Of a DNA stretch of 64,000 nt, positions 41,020-51,017 are shown piece by piece (positions within the stretch are counted from its first letter, which is position 1; the number at the start of each line of letters is the position of its first letter). The position numbers were made by a program, and so were the translations under genes. Source of the stretch: Bradyrhizobium erythrophlei (GTDB lineage: Bacteria; Pseudomonadota; Alphaproteobacteria; Rhizobiales; Xanthobacteraceae); assembly GCF_900142985.1 (NCBI RefSeq), contig NZ_LT670849.1, positions 1,984,001 through 2,048,000 of the forward strand, in the 5' to 3' direction. A model generated the notes under the pieces. That model saw only the letters and a program-made list of their open reading frames with translations. It made no database searches and was not told the origin of the DNA.

Positions 41020-42672
41020 CTACATGTCGCCGTATCGCTCGCGCAATTCCTTCTTGTTGATCTTGCCGACGCTTGTCTTGGGAATGCTGTCGATGAACAG
41101 GATCTTTTCCGGGATCCCGTATTTCGAGATGATCCCCTGGTCGGCGAAGGTCTTGAGGTGGCTCTTGATGGCTGCGTCGCTCACGCCATTCGCATCGGCG
41201 GCTCGCTTGACCACGAGTGCGAGCGGCCGCTCACCCCATCTGTCGTCCTTGACGCCGATCACGGCCACCTCGGCAACGCCGGCACATTGCGAGATCAGGT
41301 CCTCGATCTGTAGCGACGACACCCATTCGCCGCCGGTCTTGATTACATCCTTGATGCGGTCGGTGATATGCACGTAGCCGTTGGCGTCGACCGTGGCGAT
41401 ATCGCTGGTGTGCAGGTAACCCCCGGCCCAAAGCTGCTCGGAGCCTTCGGGATTGTTGAAGTAACCCTGGGTAAGCCAGGGCGACCGCAGCACGATCTCG
41501 CCGGCCGTCTTGCCGTCATGCGGGACGCTTTTCATGTCGGGGTCGACAATGCGCAGGTCTACCAGCGGCCCGGCAATGCCGGCTTTGGCGCGGAACTCGA
41601 CCTCGCCGTCCGGATCTCCGGTCAGGTCCTTCGATCGAACATGGGACACCGCCGCGAGCGGGCCGGTCTCCGACATTCCATAACCAGCAAAAATATCGAT
41701 GCCGGCCTCAAGCGCGCGCTTCGCCAGCGCCTTCGGCAAGGCCGAACCGCCAATCACCATCTTCAGGCCCTTCAGATCTGCTTTTGCCGAGGCCGCTGCG
41801 TCGAGCAGCATTTGCAGGATGGTCGGCACACCATGGGTGAAGGTGACACCCTCATTCTTGATCAGCTTGACCAGCATCGCCGGTTCGTAGCGCCCCGGAT
41901 AGACCTGCTTGACGCCGGCAAGCGTCGCGGACCAAGGGAAACCCCAGGCATGGACGTGGAACATCGGCGTGATCGGCATGTAGACGTCGTCACGGCAAAA
42001 GCGTCCCTGCTGTTCCGCCATGCCGAACTGCGCCAACCCGCAGATCGAATGCAACACCAGTTGCCGGTGGCTGTAATAGACCCCCTTGGGCTGGCCCGTC
42101 GTACCCGTGGTGTAGAACGTGGTCGCCTGGGTATTCTCGTCGAAATCGGGGAAGTCGTAGTCGGGTGAAGCCGCTGCAAGCAAGGTTTCATATTCGCTGA
42201 CAAAGGACAGGCTTCCTGTTTGCGGCACAGGCCGGTCCGACATTACGATCAGCCGCTTGACTTTCGGCAGCCGTGACCTGATCCCCTCCAGCAATCCGAC
42301 AAACTCATCGTTGACGAGAAGCGTCGAAGCGCCGGCGTGATCGATGGTGTAGGCAATCTGCTCGGGTGACAGACGGACATTCACCGTCTGCAACACGGCA
42401 CCCATCATCGGGATCGCAAAGAACGCTTCGAGAAACCGGTGGCTGTCCCAGTCGAGGACGCCCACGGTGTCACCGGGCGCGACGCCCGCTTTGCTCAAGG
42501 CCGACGCCAGACGGCCAATCCGCTCCCTGATCTGGAGATAAGTAAAGCGCTTTAGATCGCGATAAACGATCTCCTGATCCGGCGCCTGTACACGCGGCGT
42601 GTGCCACAATTGCTTGAAGATCAGTGGATACTGATAAGCTGATTTGGCGGACTGAATCAGTCTCCCCACCAT
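41020..42672 (-). CDS. Medium/long-chain fatty-acid-CoA ligase (AlkK-like)
   Basis: A 550-residue AMP-forming ligase. The P-loop is TFYTTGTTGQPKGVYYS, followed by GYGMSETGPLAAVS, LHTSDIATVDANGYVHITDR and the catalytic Lys in PKTSVGKINKKELRE. The opening LIQSAKSAYQYPLIFKQLWH is like AlkK, which activates medium-chain acids for beta-oxidation and PHA synthesis. GGGAG lies nine bases before the ATG. It heads the leftward PHA operon and faces the divergent AraC gene, making it the likely first regulated gene. Confidence 0.93.
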   Translation of the reverse strand: MVGRLIQSAKSAYQYPLIFKQLWHTPRVQAPDQEIVYRDLKRFTYLQIRERIGRLASALSKAGVAPGDTVGVLDWDSHRFLEAFFAIPMMGAVLQTVNVRLSPEQIAYTIDHAGASTLLVNDEFVGLLEGIRSRLPKVKRLIVMSDRPVPQTGSLSFVSEYETLLAAASPDYDFPDFDENTQATTFYTTGTTGQPKGVYYSHRQLVLHSICGLAQFGMAEQQGRFCRDDVYMPITPMFHVHAWGFPWSATLAGVKQVYPGRYEPAMLVKLIKNEGVTFTHGVPTILQMLLDAAASAKADLKGLKMVIGGSALPKALAKRALEAGIDIFAGYGMSETGPLAAVSHVRSKDLTGDPDGEVEFRAKAGIAGPLVDLRIVDPDMKSVPHDGKTAGEIVLRSPWLTQGYFNNPEGSEQLWAGGYLHTSDIATVDANGYVHITDRIKDVIKTGGEWVSSLQIEDLISQCAGVAEVAVIGVKDDRWGERPLALVVKRAADANGVSDAAIKSHLKTFADQGIISKYGIPEKILFIDSIPKTSVGKINKKELRERYGDM

Positions 42673-43019
42673 CGCGGCGTCTCCCTCGACCTGTTTCCTC
42701 CGGCCGTCTCAGTGTCCGCCATTCTAACGGGCGAATCGTCTGGTCTGCCGTTCTGCTACCGCTCGCACTGCACAACACCAGCGCAAGCGTCGCGCGCAGG
42801 CTCCTGCTTGTGAAGGTCCGAAACGGACAACGAGCGGGTCCCAGCCGGACAGCGTGCCCGTCCTCTGCGTCGGCGTCTTGGATAAAGCTGCTGCATTTTG
42901 CACGTTTGGGAGCCGGCAGCTCGACCGGCCGAGCTACGGGCGAATTAGAAAAGCTGCTATCCTGTGCGAACGACACGTGACCGACGCTTTGAACCGTGGG
43001 TGCCCAAAGGTAGGTTCAG
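42673..43019. other. Divergent promoter region between the PHA operon and its AraC regulator
   Basis: No supported gene lies here. GTCCG (42816-42820) and CGGAC (42824-42828) make a short inverted repeat that could be an operator half-pair. Both flanking operons must start here. I see no strong -35/-10 pair. Confidence 0.45.
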
Positions 43020-44120
43020 TTGCCCGACTCCATGCCATCCGCAAAGGCTTCACGCTCCATTTTGAACAACGCAAAGGAAAGGCCGATCGTTGGGTTGCGT
43101 GAGCGCATCTACGAACCGACCAAGCTTGCCGCGCTGTTCGACATTCTCATCGACCAGGATTGCCAACCCCGCGAAATCCTGAAAAACGTCAACCTCACCG
43201 CGGACGAGGTACACTCCTCGAAGTCGAAAATTTCGCTCGCGGATTTGATGACGGCTGGCAAGAACGCCATTCGGCTCTCGAGCGACCCGCACCTGCCCTA
43301 TCGCATCGGTACGTCGATCCACATCTCCGCTTACGGCATGTACGGGTTCGCTATTCTCTGCTGCCCCGACTTTCGCAAGACGATGGCCTTTGCCGAACTG
43401 TACCACGCGCTCGCAACGCCGCTGGCAACGATCAAATTCGCCGAGAAAGAGGGATTCGCGAGCTGGTCCATTGAGCCCAATCCGGAGGCCGTAACCGATC
43501 CGCAACTCTATCGCTTCGTCACCGAGATGCAGATCGGCATCCATATTTCGCTGATGCGCGACGTCATGGGCCCCGCCTTCGCCCCGGATCGGATCAATCT
43601 GGCCTATCCGGAAGCGCGCGACTTCGGCTTGCCCGCGGACGAGATCGGATGTCACATCAGTTTCTCGGGCCGGACCAACCAGATCATCTTTCAATCACGG
43701 TGGCTGGACCAGGCTGCGAATCTCGGCAACAGGACCACCTACCCCATGGTCGTGGCCCTTTGCGACGACCTGCTCCAGGAGCTCAAATCCCGCGTTGGCG
43801 TAGCTGGAGAAATTCGCGCGCTCTTGATCAGGGACATCGCCAATCCTCCGACGCTTGCCGCCATAGCGAAGCTGCTTGAAGTGAGCGATCGCTCGTTGCG
43901 GCGTCAGCTGCAGGAGCAGGGAATTTCCTTCCGCGGCCTGCTGGATGAACTTCGGATGCAGATCGCGTTGAAATACCTGCGCACAACAAGGCTCGCCAAC
44001 GAGGATATCGCGCTGGCTCTCGGTTTCAGCGATGCCGCGAACTTCCGCCGCGCATTTCGCCGCTGGACCAACAAGTCGCCCAGCGAGATCAGAGGTCAAA
44101 ACCACCCGGATCCCGCTTGA
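43020..44120 (+). CDS. AraC-family transcriptional regulator of the PHA locus
   Basis: A 366-residue regulator. The N-terminal ligand domain of the Arabinose_bd type spans about 25-215 and includes ISAYGMYGFAILCCPDFRKT. The C-terminal double helix-turn-helix spans about 255-350: IAKLLEVSDRSLRRQLQEQG and ANEDIALALGFSDAANFRRA followed by FRRWTNKSPSE. The start is a TTG at 43020 with AGG five bases upstream; an ATG four codons later is possible. It is divergent from the acyl-CoA ligase by 347 bases and is the likely activator of the PHA operon, perhaps sensing a fatty acid or acyl-CoA. Its end converges on cyoD, with a short inverted repeat (44122-44128, 44150-44156) between. Confidence 0.9.
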   Translation: MPDSMPSAKASRSILNNAKERPIVGLRERIYEPTKLAALFDILIDQDCQPREILKNVNLTADEVHSSKSKISLADLMTAGKNAIRLSSDPHLPYRIGTSIHISAYGMYGFAILCCPDFRKTMAFAELYHALATPLATIKFAEKEGFASWSIEPNPEAVTDPQLYRFVTEMQIGIHISLMRDVMGPAFAPDRINLAYPEARDFGLPADEIGCHISFSGRTNQIIFQSRWLDQAANLGNRTTYPMVVALCDDLLQELKSRVGVAGEIRALLIRDIANPPTLAAIAKLLEVSDRSLRRQLQEQGISFRGLLDELRMQIALKYLRTTRLANEDIALALGFSDAANFRRAFRRWTNKSPSEIRGQNHPDPA

Positions 44121-44154
44121 AGAGAATGGGAGAATTCCGTCGCGTCGCGCATTC

Positions 44155-44556
44155 TCAACGCTGCATGTGCAGATTCATCAATTCCGGACCCGGCATCATG
44201 CTGTCGTTCAGATCGGCCATGATCAAGAGCGACCCGACGACGACCAGGATGACGATCAGCACGCCGAATGCGAGCGCCATCACGTTGTTGGTGTTGTCGG
44301 GCCCCGAGGTGACGTGCAGGAAAAACACCAGGTGGATACCCATTTGCGCAATCGCGAGGACGGTCAGGCCGATCGTGACGCCGCCCACCCAAAGCAGCGA
44401 TGTGTTGGCGACCCAGAACGACATCGCCGTGAGGACGACCGCAAGACCGAATCCGATCGTGTAGACGAGCACGCCGGACGTCCTGCCCTGTTCTATATCG
44501 GGAAGCGCCGATGCGTCGCCGGGCGCGCGATCGTAATCGTAATACGTGTCGCTCAT
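44155..44556 (-). CDS. cyoD: Cytochrome bo-type quinol oxidase subunit IV
   Basis: A 133-residue protein with three membrane helices: YTIGFGLAVVLTAMSFWVAN, VTIGLTVLAIAQMGIHLVFFLH and VMALAFGVLIVILVVVGSLLIMA. QMGIHLVFFLH is the CyoD mark. It starts [12 protein letters not shown] at 44556 and overlaps the cyoC stop by 4 bases (ATGA). It helps assemble the copper site region of subunit I. It is the last gene of the cyo operon. Confidence 0.93.
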   Translation of the reverse strand: MSDTYYDYDRAPGDASALPDIEQGRTSGVLVYTIGFGLAVVLTAMSFWVANTSLLWVGGVTIGLTVLAIAQMGIHLVFFLHVTSGPDNTNNVMALAFGVLIVILVVVGSLLIMADLNDSMMPGPELMNLHMQR

Positions 44557-45173
44557 GAAAGAATCCCCTTCAGATAAACCACTGTGAACAGCCATACCCA
44601 GACGATATCGAGGGCATGCCAGAACAGTGAGAAGCAGAGCAGGCGACGCTCGACCGTTGCGTCGTAAAGACCTCTGATCGCGACCTGCGCCAGCATGACC
44701 GCCAGCCAGATCAGGCCGGCGGTCACATGCAGCCCATGACAGCCCACCAGCGTAAAAAACGACGAGAGAAACGCGCTGCGCTGCGGCCCTGCCCCGAGGG
44801 CGATCATGCCGGAAAACTCGCGCAGCTCCAGCGCCAGGAACATGGCACCGAGCACAAACGTCAGGATAGCCATCCCGTAAGTGGCGGCGTATCGCCGCGC
44901 CGTGACGGCCAACTGCATCAATCCGCATGTGTAGCTCGAGGCGAGAAGGCAGGCGGTTTCGATCGCGACGCTGCGCTGATTGAAGAGCTGCATCCCGCTC
45001 GGACCACCGGCGGTCGCATGTGCGAGCACCGCGTAGGCGGCAAAGAATGCCGAAAACATCACGATGTCGCTCAGGAGGAAGATCCAGAAGCCGTAACCAA
45101 CGACGACCCGCTTGGAAGCGGGAACGCTTGTGTCTTCCCGATAACTCGTGCCGTCAACGACCATGGTGCTCAT
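44553..45173 (-). CDS. cyoC: Cytochrome bo-type quinol oxidase subunit III
   Basis: A 206-residue membrane protein with five helices. [21 protein letters not shown], the [22 protein letters not shown] loop, [18 protein letters not shown] and the C-terminal [17 protein letters not shown] are standard for CyoC/CtaE proteins that bind a lipid pocket next to subunit I. It overlaps both neighbours by 4 bases, a sign of tight translational coupling. Confidence 0.95.
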   Translation of the reverse strand: MSTMVVDGTSYREDTSVPASKRVVVGYGFWIFLLSDIVMFSAFFAAYAVLAHATAGGPSGMQLFNQRSVAIETACLLASSYTCGLMQLAVTARRYAATYGMAILTFVLGAMFLALELREFSGMIALGAGPQRSAFLSSFFTLVGCHGLHVTAGLIWLAVMLAQVAIRGLYDATVERRLLCFSLFWHALDIVWVWLFTVVYLKGILS

Positions 45174-47155
45174 AGCGAAATCTCCGACGGGTTGACCAGC
45201 TCAAGCCGCGCAATCTGCTCCACCGGAATTTCGATCTCCTCTTCTTCGCGAAACGCGAAGGCGAGCATGGTCAGGAAGGCGCCGATGATTCCTATGCCGG
45301 CCATCCACCAGATGTGCCAGATCATCGCAAAGCCGAATATGACCGCGAAAAACGCCGTGACGAAACCGGTTGCGCTGCTTTTCGGTATCTCGATCGGCTC
45401 GAATATCTTCTCTTTCGTTGACGGGGCCTGCTGTACGCGACGGTCTTGCTTGGCTCGCCAAAATGCATCGATCCCCGTGACCTGCGGCTGGATGGCGAAA
45501 TTCCAGGGTGGCGGCGGTGATGCGGCCGCCCATTCCAGCGTCCGACCGTTCCATGGGTCCGCGGTAACCCTCAGCTTCTCGCGGTCGCGGATCGAGACGA
45601 CAAGCTGGATGATCTGGCTGACGATGCCCACCAGGATGATGACGACGCCGATCGCGGCAACCACCAGCCAGGGTTGCCAGGTCGCAACGTCGTAATGCTG
45701 CATGCGGCGGGTCATGCCCATCAGGCCCAGCGCGTAGAGCGGCATGAAGGCGATATAGAAGCCGATCAGCCAGCACCAGAACGAGAGCCTGCCCCAGCCC
45801 TCATCGAGCTTGAAGCCGAATGCCTTCGGAAACCAGTAATTGTAACCCGCCATCAGCCCGAACACCGTGCCGCCGATGATGACATTATGGAAATGCGCGA
45901 TCAGGAACAGGCTGTTGTGCAGAGCGAAGTCGGCGGGAGGCACGGCCATCAACACGCCTGTCATGCCGCCGATCACGAACGTGACCATGAAGCCGATCGA
46001 CCACAGGATCGGAACGGTGAAGCGGATGCGGCCGCCATACATCGTGAATAGCCAGTTGAAGACTTTGACGCCCGTGGGCACCGCGATGATCATCGTCATC
46101 ACCCCGAAGAAGCCGTTGACGTTGGCGCTGGCGCCCATGGTGAAAAAGTGGTGCAGCCAGACAACGAACGACAGCACGCAGATCACCATCGTGGCGGCGA
46201 CCATGGAGCGATAGCCGAACAGCGGCTTTCCCGAGAAGGTCGAGACAACCTCGGAAAAGATACCGAATGCGGGCAACACCAGGATGTAAACCTCCGGGTG
46301 CCCCCAAACCCAGAACAGGTTGACGTACATCATCGCGTTGCCCTGGCCGTCGATCGTGAAGAAATGGAAGCCGAGGTAGCGATCGAGCAGCAGCATCGCC
46401 ATGGTCGCGGTCAGGACCGGGAAGGCTGCGACGATGAGAAGATTTGCGGCGAGCGAAGTCCAGCAAAAGACGGGCATGCGCATATAGGTCATTCCCGGCG
46501 CCCGCGTTTTCAGGATGGTCGCGACGAAGTTTATTCCGGTCATCAGCGTGCCGACGCCTGAGATCTGAAGCGCCCAGAGATAGTAGTCGACGCCGACGCC
46601 AGGCGAGTATTGCAACTCGCTCAATGGTGGATAGGCAACCCAGCCGGCTTTCGAAAACTCGCCGATCGCAAGCGAGATGTTGGTCAGGAGAATCCCCGAC
46701 GCGGTCAGCCCGAGGGCAACCGAGTTCAAGGTTGGAAACGCCATGTCGCGGACGCCGAGTTGCAACGGCACCACGAAGTTCATCATCCCGATCACGAACG
46801 GCATCGCCATGAAAAAGATCAAGATCGTGCCATGCGCCGAGAAGACCTGGTCGAAATGCTCCGGCGGCAAGTAGCCGTGCGCGCCGCCTGCTGCGATCGC
46901 CTGCTGGCTTCGCATCATGATGGCATCGGCAAATCCGCGCAGCAGCATGAGCAGCGCCAGTATGATGTACATGACGCCGATGCGCTTATGGTCGACGGAG
47001 GTGATCCACTCGCGCCAAAGATAAGGCACGTAACCCTTGAGCACGACCCACGCCAGCACAGCCCCGATGCCCAGGACCATGCCGCCGGACGCACCCATGA
47101 TGATCGGCTGGTCGAAGGGAATCGCGCTCCAATCCAGCTTGCCAAGCAGACTCAT
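45170..47155 (-). CDS. cyoB: Cytochrome bo-type quinol oxidase subunit I
   Basis: A 661-residue heme-copper oxidase core. [13 protein letters not shown] carries a heme ligand His. [15 protein letters not shown] carries the copper ligand His, the cross-linked Tyr and the proton-channel Glu. [11 protein letters not shown] gives the two further copper ligands, and HFHNVIIGG the other heme ligands. The length and the CyoB-like ends fit a quinol oxidase. The ATG at 47155 is chosen over an upstream in-frame start at 47191 because it gives the coupled ATGA overlap with cyoA. It reduces O2 to water and pumps protons. Confidence 0.96.
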   Translation of the reverse strand: MSLLGKLDWSAIPFDQPIIMGASGGMVLGIGAVLAWVVLKGYVPYLWREWITSVDHKRIGVMYIILALLMLLRGFADAIMMRSQQAIAAGGAHGYLPPEHFDQVFSAHGTILIFFMAMPFVIGMMNFVVPLQLGVRDMAFPTLNSVALGLTASGILLTNISLAIGEFSKAGWVAYPPLSELQYSPGVGVDYYLWALQISGVGTLMTGINFVATILKTRAPGMTYMRMPVFCWTSLAANLLIVAAFPVLTATMAMLLLDRYLGFHFFTIDGQGNAMMYVNLFWVWGHPEVYILVLPAFGIFSEVVSTFSGKPLFGYRSMVAATMVICVLSFVVWLHHFFTMGASANVNGFFGVMTMIIAVPTGVKVFNWLFTMYGGRIRFTVPILWSIGFMVTFVIGGMTGVLMAVPPADFALHNSLFLIAHFHNVIIGGTVFGLMAGYNYWFPKAFGFKLDEGWGRLSFWCWLIGFYIAFMPLYALGLMGMTRRMQHYDVATWQPWLVVAAIGVVIILVGIVSQIIQLVVSIRDREKLRVTADPWNGRTLEWAAASPPPPWNFAIQPQVTGIDAFWRAKQDRRVQQAPSTKEKIFEPIEIPKSSATGFVTAFFAVIFGFAMIWHIWWMAGIGIIGAFLTMLAFAFREEEEIEIPVEQIARLELVNPSEISL

Positions 47156-48030
47156 TTTTCGGCCCTCATGAACGATGGATATCTGCGGCACATTGCGTCG
47201 TCGGACTGCATTTCGGCGACAGTGATGGTTTCGAACAGGCCGGGCGCGACCGAGCGATAGGTGAATGGTTCCACCGCGGCGGTCGGCTTCGCCAGGCTTG
47301 CGTAAGTCGTCGCGTTGAGCTCCGGACCAGCGCTGCGCGCCGTCTCAATCCACTGCGCGAACTTCTCGCCCGTCACGACTTCGGCGTCGAAATGCATGTC
47401 GGAGAAGCCTTCGCCGCTGAACTGGGCGGAGAATCCGCGATATGTTCCAGCTTCGTCGCCCAGCAGGTTAAGACGGGTGACCATTCCGGCCATGGTGTAG
47501 ATCTGGCTGCCAAGTTGCGGCACGAAGAAGCTGTTCATCACGCCCGAAGAGGTCAGCTCCAAGCTGATCGGGGTGCCGACGGGAATGGTCAGCCGGTTGA
47601 CACTCGCGATGCCCTGATCGGGATAGATGAACAGCCATTTCCAGTCGAGCGAGGCGACCTGCACCCGCACCGCCTTCACGCTGGACGCTATCGGTTTGCG
47701 AGGGCTCACATCGTGCGAACCGACCCACGCGACACCGCCAACCAGAAACACGGTCATGGCCGGAATCGACCAGACGAGCATCTCGAGACGGCCGGAATAT
47801 TCGAAATCCGGCCGATAGCGCGCCCGATTGTTCGATGCACGAAACCAGAAGGCAACGCCAAGTGTCGCGACGATCACCGGGATCACAATCGCCAGCATGA
47901 TACCAAGCGAGTTGAGCAGGATTTGCCGGTTGGCGGCGGCGATCGGCCCCTTCGGGTCGAGCACGCCTTCATTACAGCCGCCCAGTATCGCCGCGCCGGT
48001 GAGGACGACGGCAAGCAAAACATATCGCAT
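47152..48030 (-). CDS. cyoA: Cytochrome bo-type quinol oxidase subunit II
   Basis: A 292-residue lipoprotein. The lipobox LGGC with Cys19 ends the signal. Two membrane helices follow ([21 protein letters not shown] and [20 protein letters not shown]), then the periplasmic cupredoxin domain with [21 protein letters not shown]. The domain lacks the CuA ligands (no CxxxC motif), as expected for a quinol rather than a cytochrome c oxidase. The ATG at 48030 is preferred to the longer frame. It starts one base after the cyoE stop. Confidence 0.94.
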   Translation of the reverse strand: MRYVLLAVVLTGAAILGGCNEGVLDPKGPIAAANRQILLNSLGIMLAIVIPVIVATLGVAFWFRASNNRARYRPDFEYSGRLEMLVWSIPAMTVFLVGGVAWVGSHDVSPRKPIASSVKAVRVQVASLDWKWLFIYPDQGIASVNRLTIPVGTPISLELTSSGVMNSFFVPQLGSQIYTMAGMVTRLNLLGDEAGTYRGFSAQFSGEGFSDMHFDAEVVTGEKFAQWIETARSAGPELNATTYASLAKPTAAVEPFTYRSVAPGLFETITVAEMQSDDAMCRRYPSFMRAEK

Positions 48031-48031
48031 G

Positions 48032-49078
48032 TCAGACCTCGCCCGCGCTGAAGTTGATGAAACTGCTCGCATTGCGAACGAGGCCGGGTGAAATTTCGGC
48101 AGCGGTCCGGCCATCATGCGACGAACGCATCGTCGAGGACGAACCACTTCCATGGTCGATCAGCAGGGCCGCAAACAGCGCGAACAAATAGACAATGGAG
48201 AATACGAACAGCCTGTGGGCCGTCCGACGATCGGCCCCGGCGCTTCTGTTCATCCGAACTGCAAGCAGAAGGAAAACCGCGCCGCTAGCCGCGACGATCG
48301 CGCCATACGTCGCACCGACGAAGCCCAGTACCCAAGGCAGCCCCGAGGCGAGAACCATCAGAGCGCTATAGATCAGGATCTGACGCGCCGTTACAGCGCG
48401 CCCTGCGACGACCGGCAACATCGGTACGCCCGCACGCGCATAATCATCGGCGCGGTTGAGCGCGAGAGCCCAGAAGTGAGGCGGCGTCCAAAGGAAGATA
48501 ATGAGAAACAGCGTCAGCGACTCGGGCCCGACGTGTCCGGTCGCAGCAGCCCATCCGATCACGGGCGGCAGCGCTCCCGCGGCGCCGCCAATAACGATAT
48601 TCTGGCGCGTCGTTCGCTTCAGCCACGCCGTGTACACGACGATGTAGAAGAAGATCGTGCCAGCCAGCAACGCGGCTGCCACGAGGTTGCTCGCCAGACC
48701 CAGGACGGTCACCGCGAAAGCGCCGAGTGCGAGCCCAAAGACAAGCGCCTCGAAAGGGGACACCCGGCCGCGAGGAATCGGCCGCATCGCGGTACGGCTC
48801 ATGACCGCATCGATATCCGCGTCGTACCACATGTTGAGTGCGCCGGCCGCAGCGGCTCCCGCGGCAATGGCAAGAACTGCGGCAAGAGCGGCGAACGGAT
48901 CAAGTCGATCCGGGGCGAGGCTCATTCCTACGATCGCGGTGAAGACGGCAAGCGACATGATGCGAGGCTTCGCCAACGCCAGAAATTCAAAGATGCGCCA
49001 GCCAAGCGCGACCGAAGAGCCCGAGGCGAGATCGGTGGGCTTTTCGATCAGCTGGTTATCAGCGGTTTTGGCGTCCAT
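48032..49078 (-). CDS. cyoE: Protoheme IX farnesyltransferase
   Basis: A 348-residue UbiA-family membrane enzyme with about nine helices. [21 protein letters not shown] is the first Asp-rich prenyl-diphosphate motif. The second region reads [20 protein letters not shown], followed by [18 protein letters not shown]. It attaches farnesyl to heme B to make heme O for the oxidase. Here it is the first gene of the operon, whereas in E. coli cyoE is last. The stop lies one base before the cyoA start. Confidence 0.95.
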   Translation of the reverse strand: MDAKTADNQLIEKPTDLASGSSVALGWRIFEFLALAKPRIMSLAVFTAIVGMSLAPDRLDPFAALAAVLAIAAGAAAAGALNMWYDADIDAVMSRTAMRPIPRGRVSPFEALVFGLALGAFAVTVLGLASNLVAAALLAGTIFFYIVVYTAWLKRTTRQNIVIGGAAGALPPVIGWAAATGHVGPESLTLFLIIFLWTPPHFWALALNRADDYARAGVPMLPVVAGRAVTARQILIYSALMVLASGLPWVLGFVGATYGAIVAASGAVFLLLAVRMNRSAGADRRTAHRLFVFSIVYLFALFAALLIDHGSGSSSTMRSSHDGRTAAEISPGLVRNASSFINFSAGEV

Positions 49079-49395
49079 CGCGATGCTCCGGCTTCATCCA
49101 GAAAGTACCAACCGTGCGCGCGCCGGACGGTCCGTCGGCGCGCACTTGTCGTAGTGCCCCCTTGGCTTGCGAAACGCTTGAACGCGGCTGCTCGGCTTGG
49201 GTGATTCCTGCTAGAAAACCGTCGGCCGCAAACGACGGTCGGAGCAGGCCGCGGCACGTCCTGCTTGCGCACGTGCGAACACGGCACGAACGTTCCATCC
49301 ACCGCAACGCCATTCAAGAACACCGTGGCCCGTCGCCGTAGGCTGTCATGCGGCAGCGGCGGGTGATCGTAAACGCCCTCAGGCGGAGTGGATCG
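49079..49395. other. Divergent region between the cyo operon and the NADH dehydrogenase gene
   Basis: No convincing gene lies here; several overlapping frames of 75-90 codons are shadows of GC-rich DNA. GTGCGCGC (49114-49121) and GCGCGCAC (49137-49144) with the intervening CGGACGG/CCGTCGG make a strong hairpin near the cyoE start. It could affect the cyo leader. Promoters for both directions must be in this stretch. Confidence 0.45.
49382..49388 (+). promoter_or_regulatory. Ribosome binding site choosing a GTG start for the NADH dehydrogenase
   Basis: GGCGGAG lies seven bases before the GTG at 49396. The alternative ATG at 49348 in the same frame has no comparable site. Confidence 0.5.
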
Positions 49396-50724
49396 GTGAG
49401 CACAGTCCTTACGAATAGCCTTCCTCGAGAAAACCCAACCGTCGCAAATGCGGTGCCCCTGAAGAAGCGGGTTCTAATTGTCGGCGGCGGCTTCGCCGGC
49501 ATCGCGGCAGCACGCGCACTCAAACGAGCCGATGTCGACGTCGTGCTGGTTGACCGGCGTAATCACCATATCTTTCAACCGCTCCTGTATCAGGTCGCCA
49601 CTGCTGTTTTGTCGCCCGCCGAGATCGCGGCGCCAATCCGTCAGCTCGAGGCGAAACAGAAAAACCTCAGCGTGTTGCTCGCGGAAGTTAAGAATATAAA
49701 TAACGGCGCTCGCACCGTCGAAGTCGCCTGCCCGGGAGTCGGCAATCGCAAACTCGAATACGACTTCCTGGTGATCGCCGCCGGGATGCGTCCGAGCTAT
49801 TTCGGTCATGACGAGTTCGCGCGGTTTGCGCCAGGCCTCAAGAGTCTCAACGACGCCGAGACGATCCGAACCAAGATCCTGAACGCATTCGAAATGGCCG
49901 AATCGACTGACGACGAGAAAGAACGCGCCCGCCAAATGACTTTCGTTTTGGTGGGCGCCGGCCCGACCGGCGTCGAGCTTGCTGCTTCGATCGCTCAATT
50001 GGCGACGGTGACGTTGCGCAGGAACTTTCGCAAGATCGATCCTGCCAAGAGTCGGATTGTGTTGCTGGACGGCGGCGCTCGTGTGCTTCCGACATTTGCA
50101 GAATCGCTATCGCGAAAAGCGGCCGGACGGCTGGCGAAGCTCGGTGTTGAGGTTTCGACCGGCGTAAAGGTCGAGAAGGTTGACGAGCAGGGCGTCATCG
50201 CTGCCGGCGCCCGCATTCCCAGCGCCACCGTGCTTTGGACAGCCGGCGTCAGCGCCTCGCCTGTCGTAAAAATGCTGGGGACCACGACAGACCGCGCCGG
50301 GCGCGCGGTCGTTGGGCCTTTCATGAACATCGCTGAGGCGCCCGACGTTTTTGTCGTCGGAGATGCCGCCGCGATAACGCAGGATGGCCACCCCGTCCCT
50401 GGCGTGGCGCAGGCCGCCATCCAACAGGGCCGATTTATCGGACAGGTCATCGCAAACCGAGTCAGAGGACGCAAGGATGGTCGACCGTTCCGCTACCGCA
50501 ACAAAGGCAACATGGCGGTGGTTGGCAAGAACTTCGCGATTCTCGAGGCCGGCCATTTGCGCAGCAGCGGCTTTGTGACCTGGCTGATCTGGGCCGCGCT
50601 ACACGTGCTGGCACTGCCGCAGCTTCAGAACCGGTTCCGCGTTCAGACGCAATGGTTCTGGTCTTATCTTTCGGGGCAACGGAGCTCACGGCTGATTTCT
50701 GAAGGGCCTCCGCCCGCGGGATAG
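49396..50724 (+). CDS. Type II NADH:quinone oxidoreductase (NDH-2)
   Basis: A 442-residue flavoprotein. KRVLIVGGGFAGIAAARAL binds FAD, FVLVGAGPTGVELAASIA binds NADH, and VFVVGDAAAI followed by PGVAQAAIQQGRFIG completes the FAD site. The C-terminal stretch SGFVTWLIWAALHVLALPQL is an amphipathic membrane anchor typical of NDH-2. It passes electrons from NADH to quinone without pumping protons. It is divergent from the cyo operon, whose oxidase uses the quinol it makes. The start GTG at 49396 is supported by GGCGGAG; ATG 49348 is the alternative. Confidence 0.9.
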   Translation: MSTVLTNSLPRENPTVANAVPLKKRVLIVGGGFAGIAAARALKRADVDVVLVDRRNHHIFQPLLYQVATAVLSPAEIAAPIRQLEAKQKNLSVLLAEVKNINNGARTVEVACPGVGNRKLEYDFLVIAAGMRPSYFGHDEFARFAPGLKSLNDAETIRTKILNAFEMAESTDDEKERARQMTFVLVGAGPTGVELAASIAQLATVTLRRNFRKIDPAKSRIVLLDGGARVLPTFAESLSRKAAGRLAKLGVEVSTGVKVEKVDEQGVIAAGARIPSATVLWTAGVSASPVVKMLGTTTDRAGRAVVGPFMNIAEAPDVFVVGDAAAITQDGHPVPGVAQAAIQQGRFIGQVIANRVRGRKDGRPFRYRNKGNMAVVGKNFAILEAGHLRSSGFVTWLIWAALHVLALPQLQNRFRVQTQWFWSYLSGQRSSRLISEGPPPAG

Positions 50725-50786
50725 AACAGCAAGGCTCGCTGGTCCATCGTCTGCGGCAACTGCCGACTACAACACGATGCGCAGAT

Positions 50787-50936
50787 CTACCCGAACTGAA
50801 CGACACCGAGCATCTCGGCGTAACAGGCCACGGCAAATGCCAGCCCCAACAATAATCCCGCAGCGAAAAGCAATCCGCGAAGGACTCTCGCAACTGCTTC
50901 AAGGTCGCGTTGCTCGCCGTTGTCCGGCTTCTCCAT
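50787..50936 (-). CDS. Possible small single-helix membrane protein
   Basis: A 49-residue frame starting MEKPDNGEQRDLEAVARVLR, followed by one hydrophobic helix GLLFAAGLLLGLAFAVACYA and a short tail EMLGVVQFG. A charged head plus one helix is a plausible real peptide, but no strong ribosome site precedes the ATG at 50936 and I know no family. It lies between convergent genes. A frame extension to 50981 adds unlikely residues. Confidence 0.4.
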   Translation of the reverse strand: MEKPDNGEQRDLEAVARVLRGLLFAAGLLLGLAFAVACYAEMLGVVQFG

Positions 50937-51017
50937 CGATAACACAGGGTTTCCGCAAGCCATGAGATGCGCTGGCCTCAAGGACGTTTCGAGCTCGCGC
51001 GGGATAGACGTTCGTCC

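Noticed and set aside
42816..42828. GTCCG-AAA-CGGAC as a firm AraC operator
   Set aside because: A five-pair palindrome is common by chance, and AraC proteins usually bind longer direct repeats; mentioned only within the intergenic entry.
44121..44156. GAGAATG/CATTCTC inverted repeat between the AraC gene and cyoD as a terminator
   Set aside because: Only seven pairs, a 21-base loop and no T run; too weak to list as a feature.
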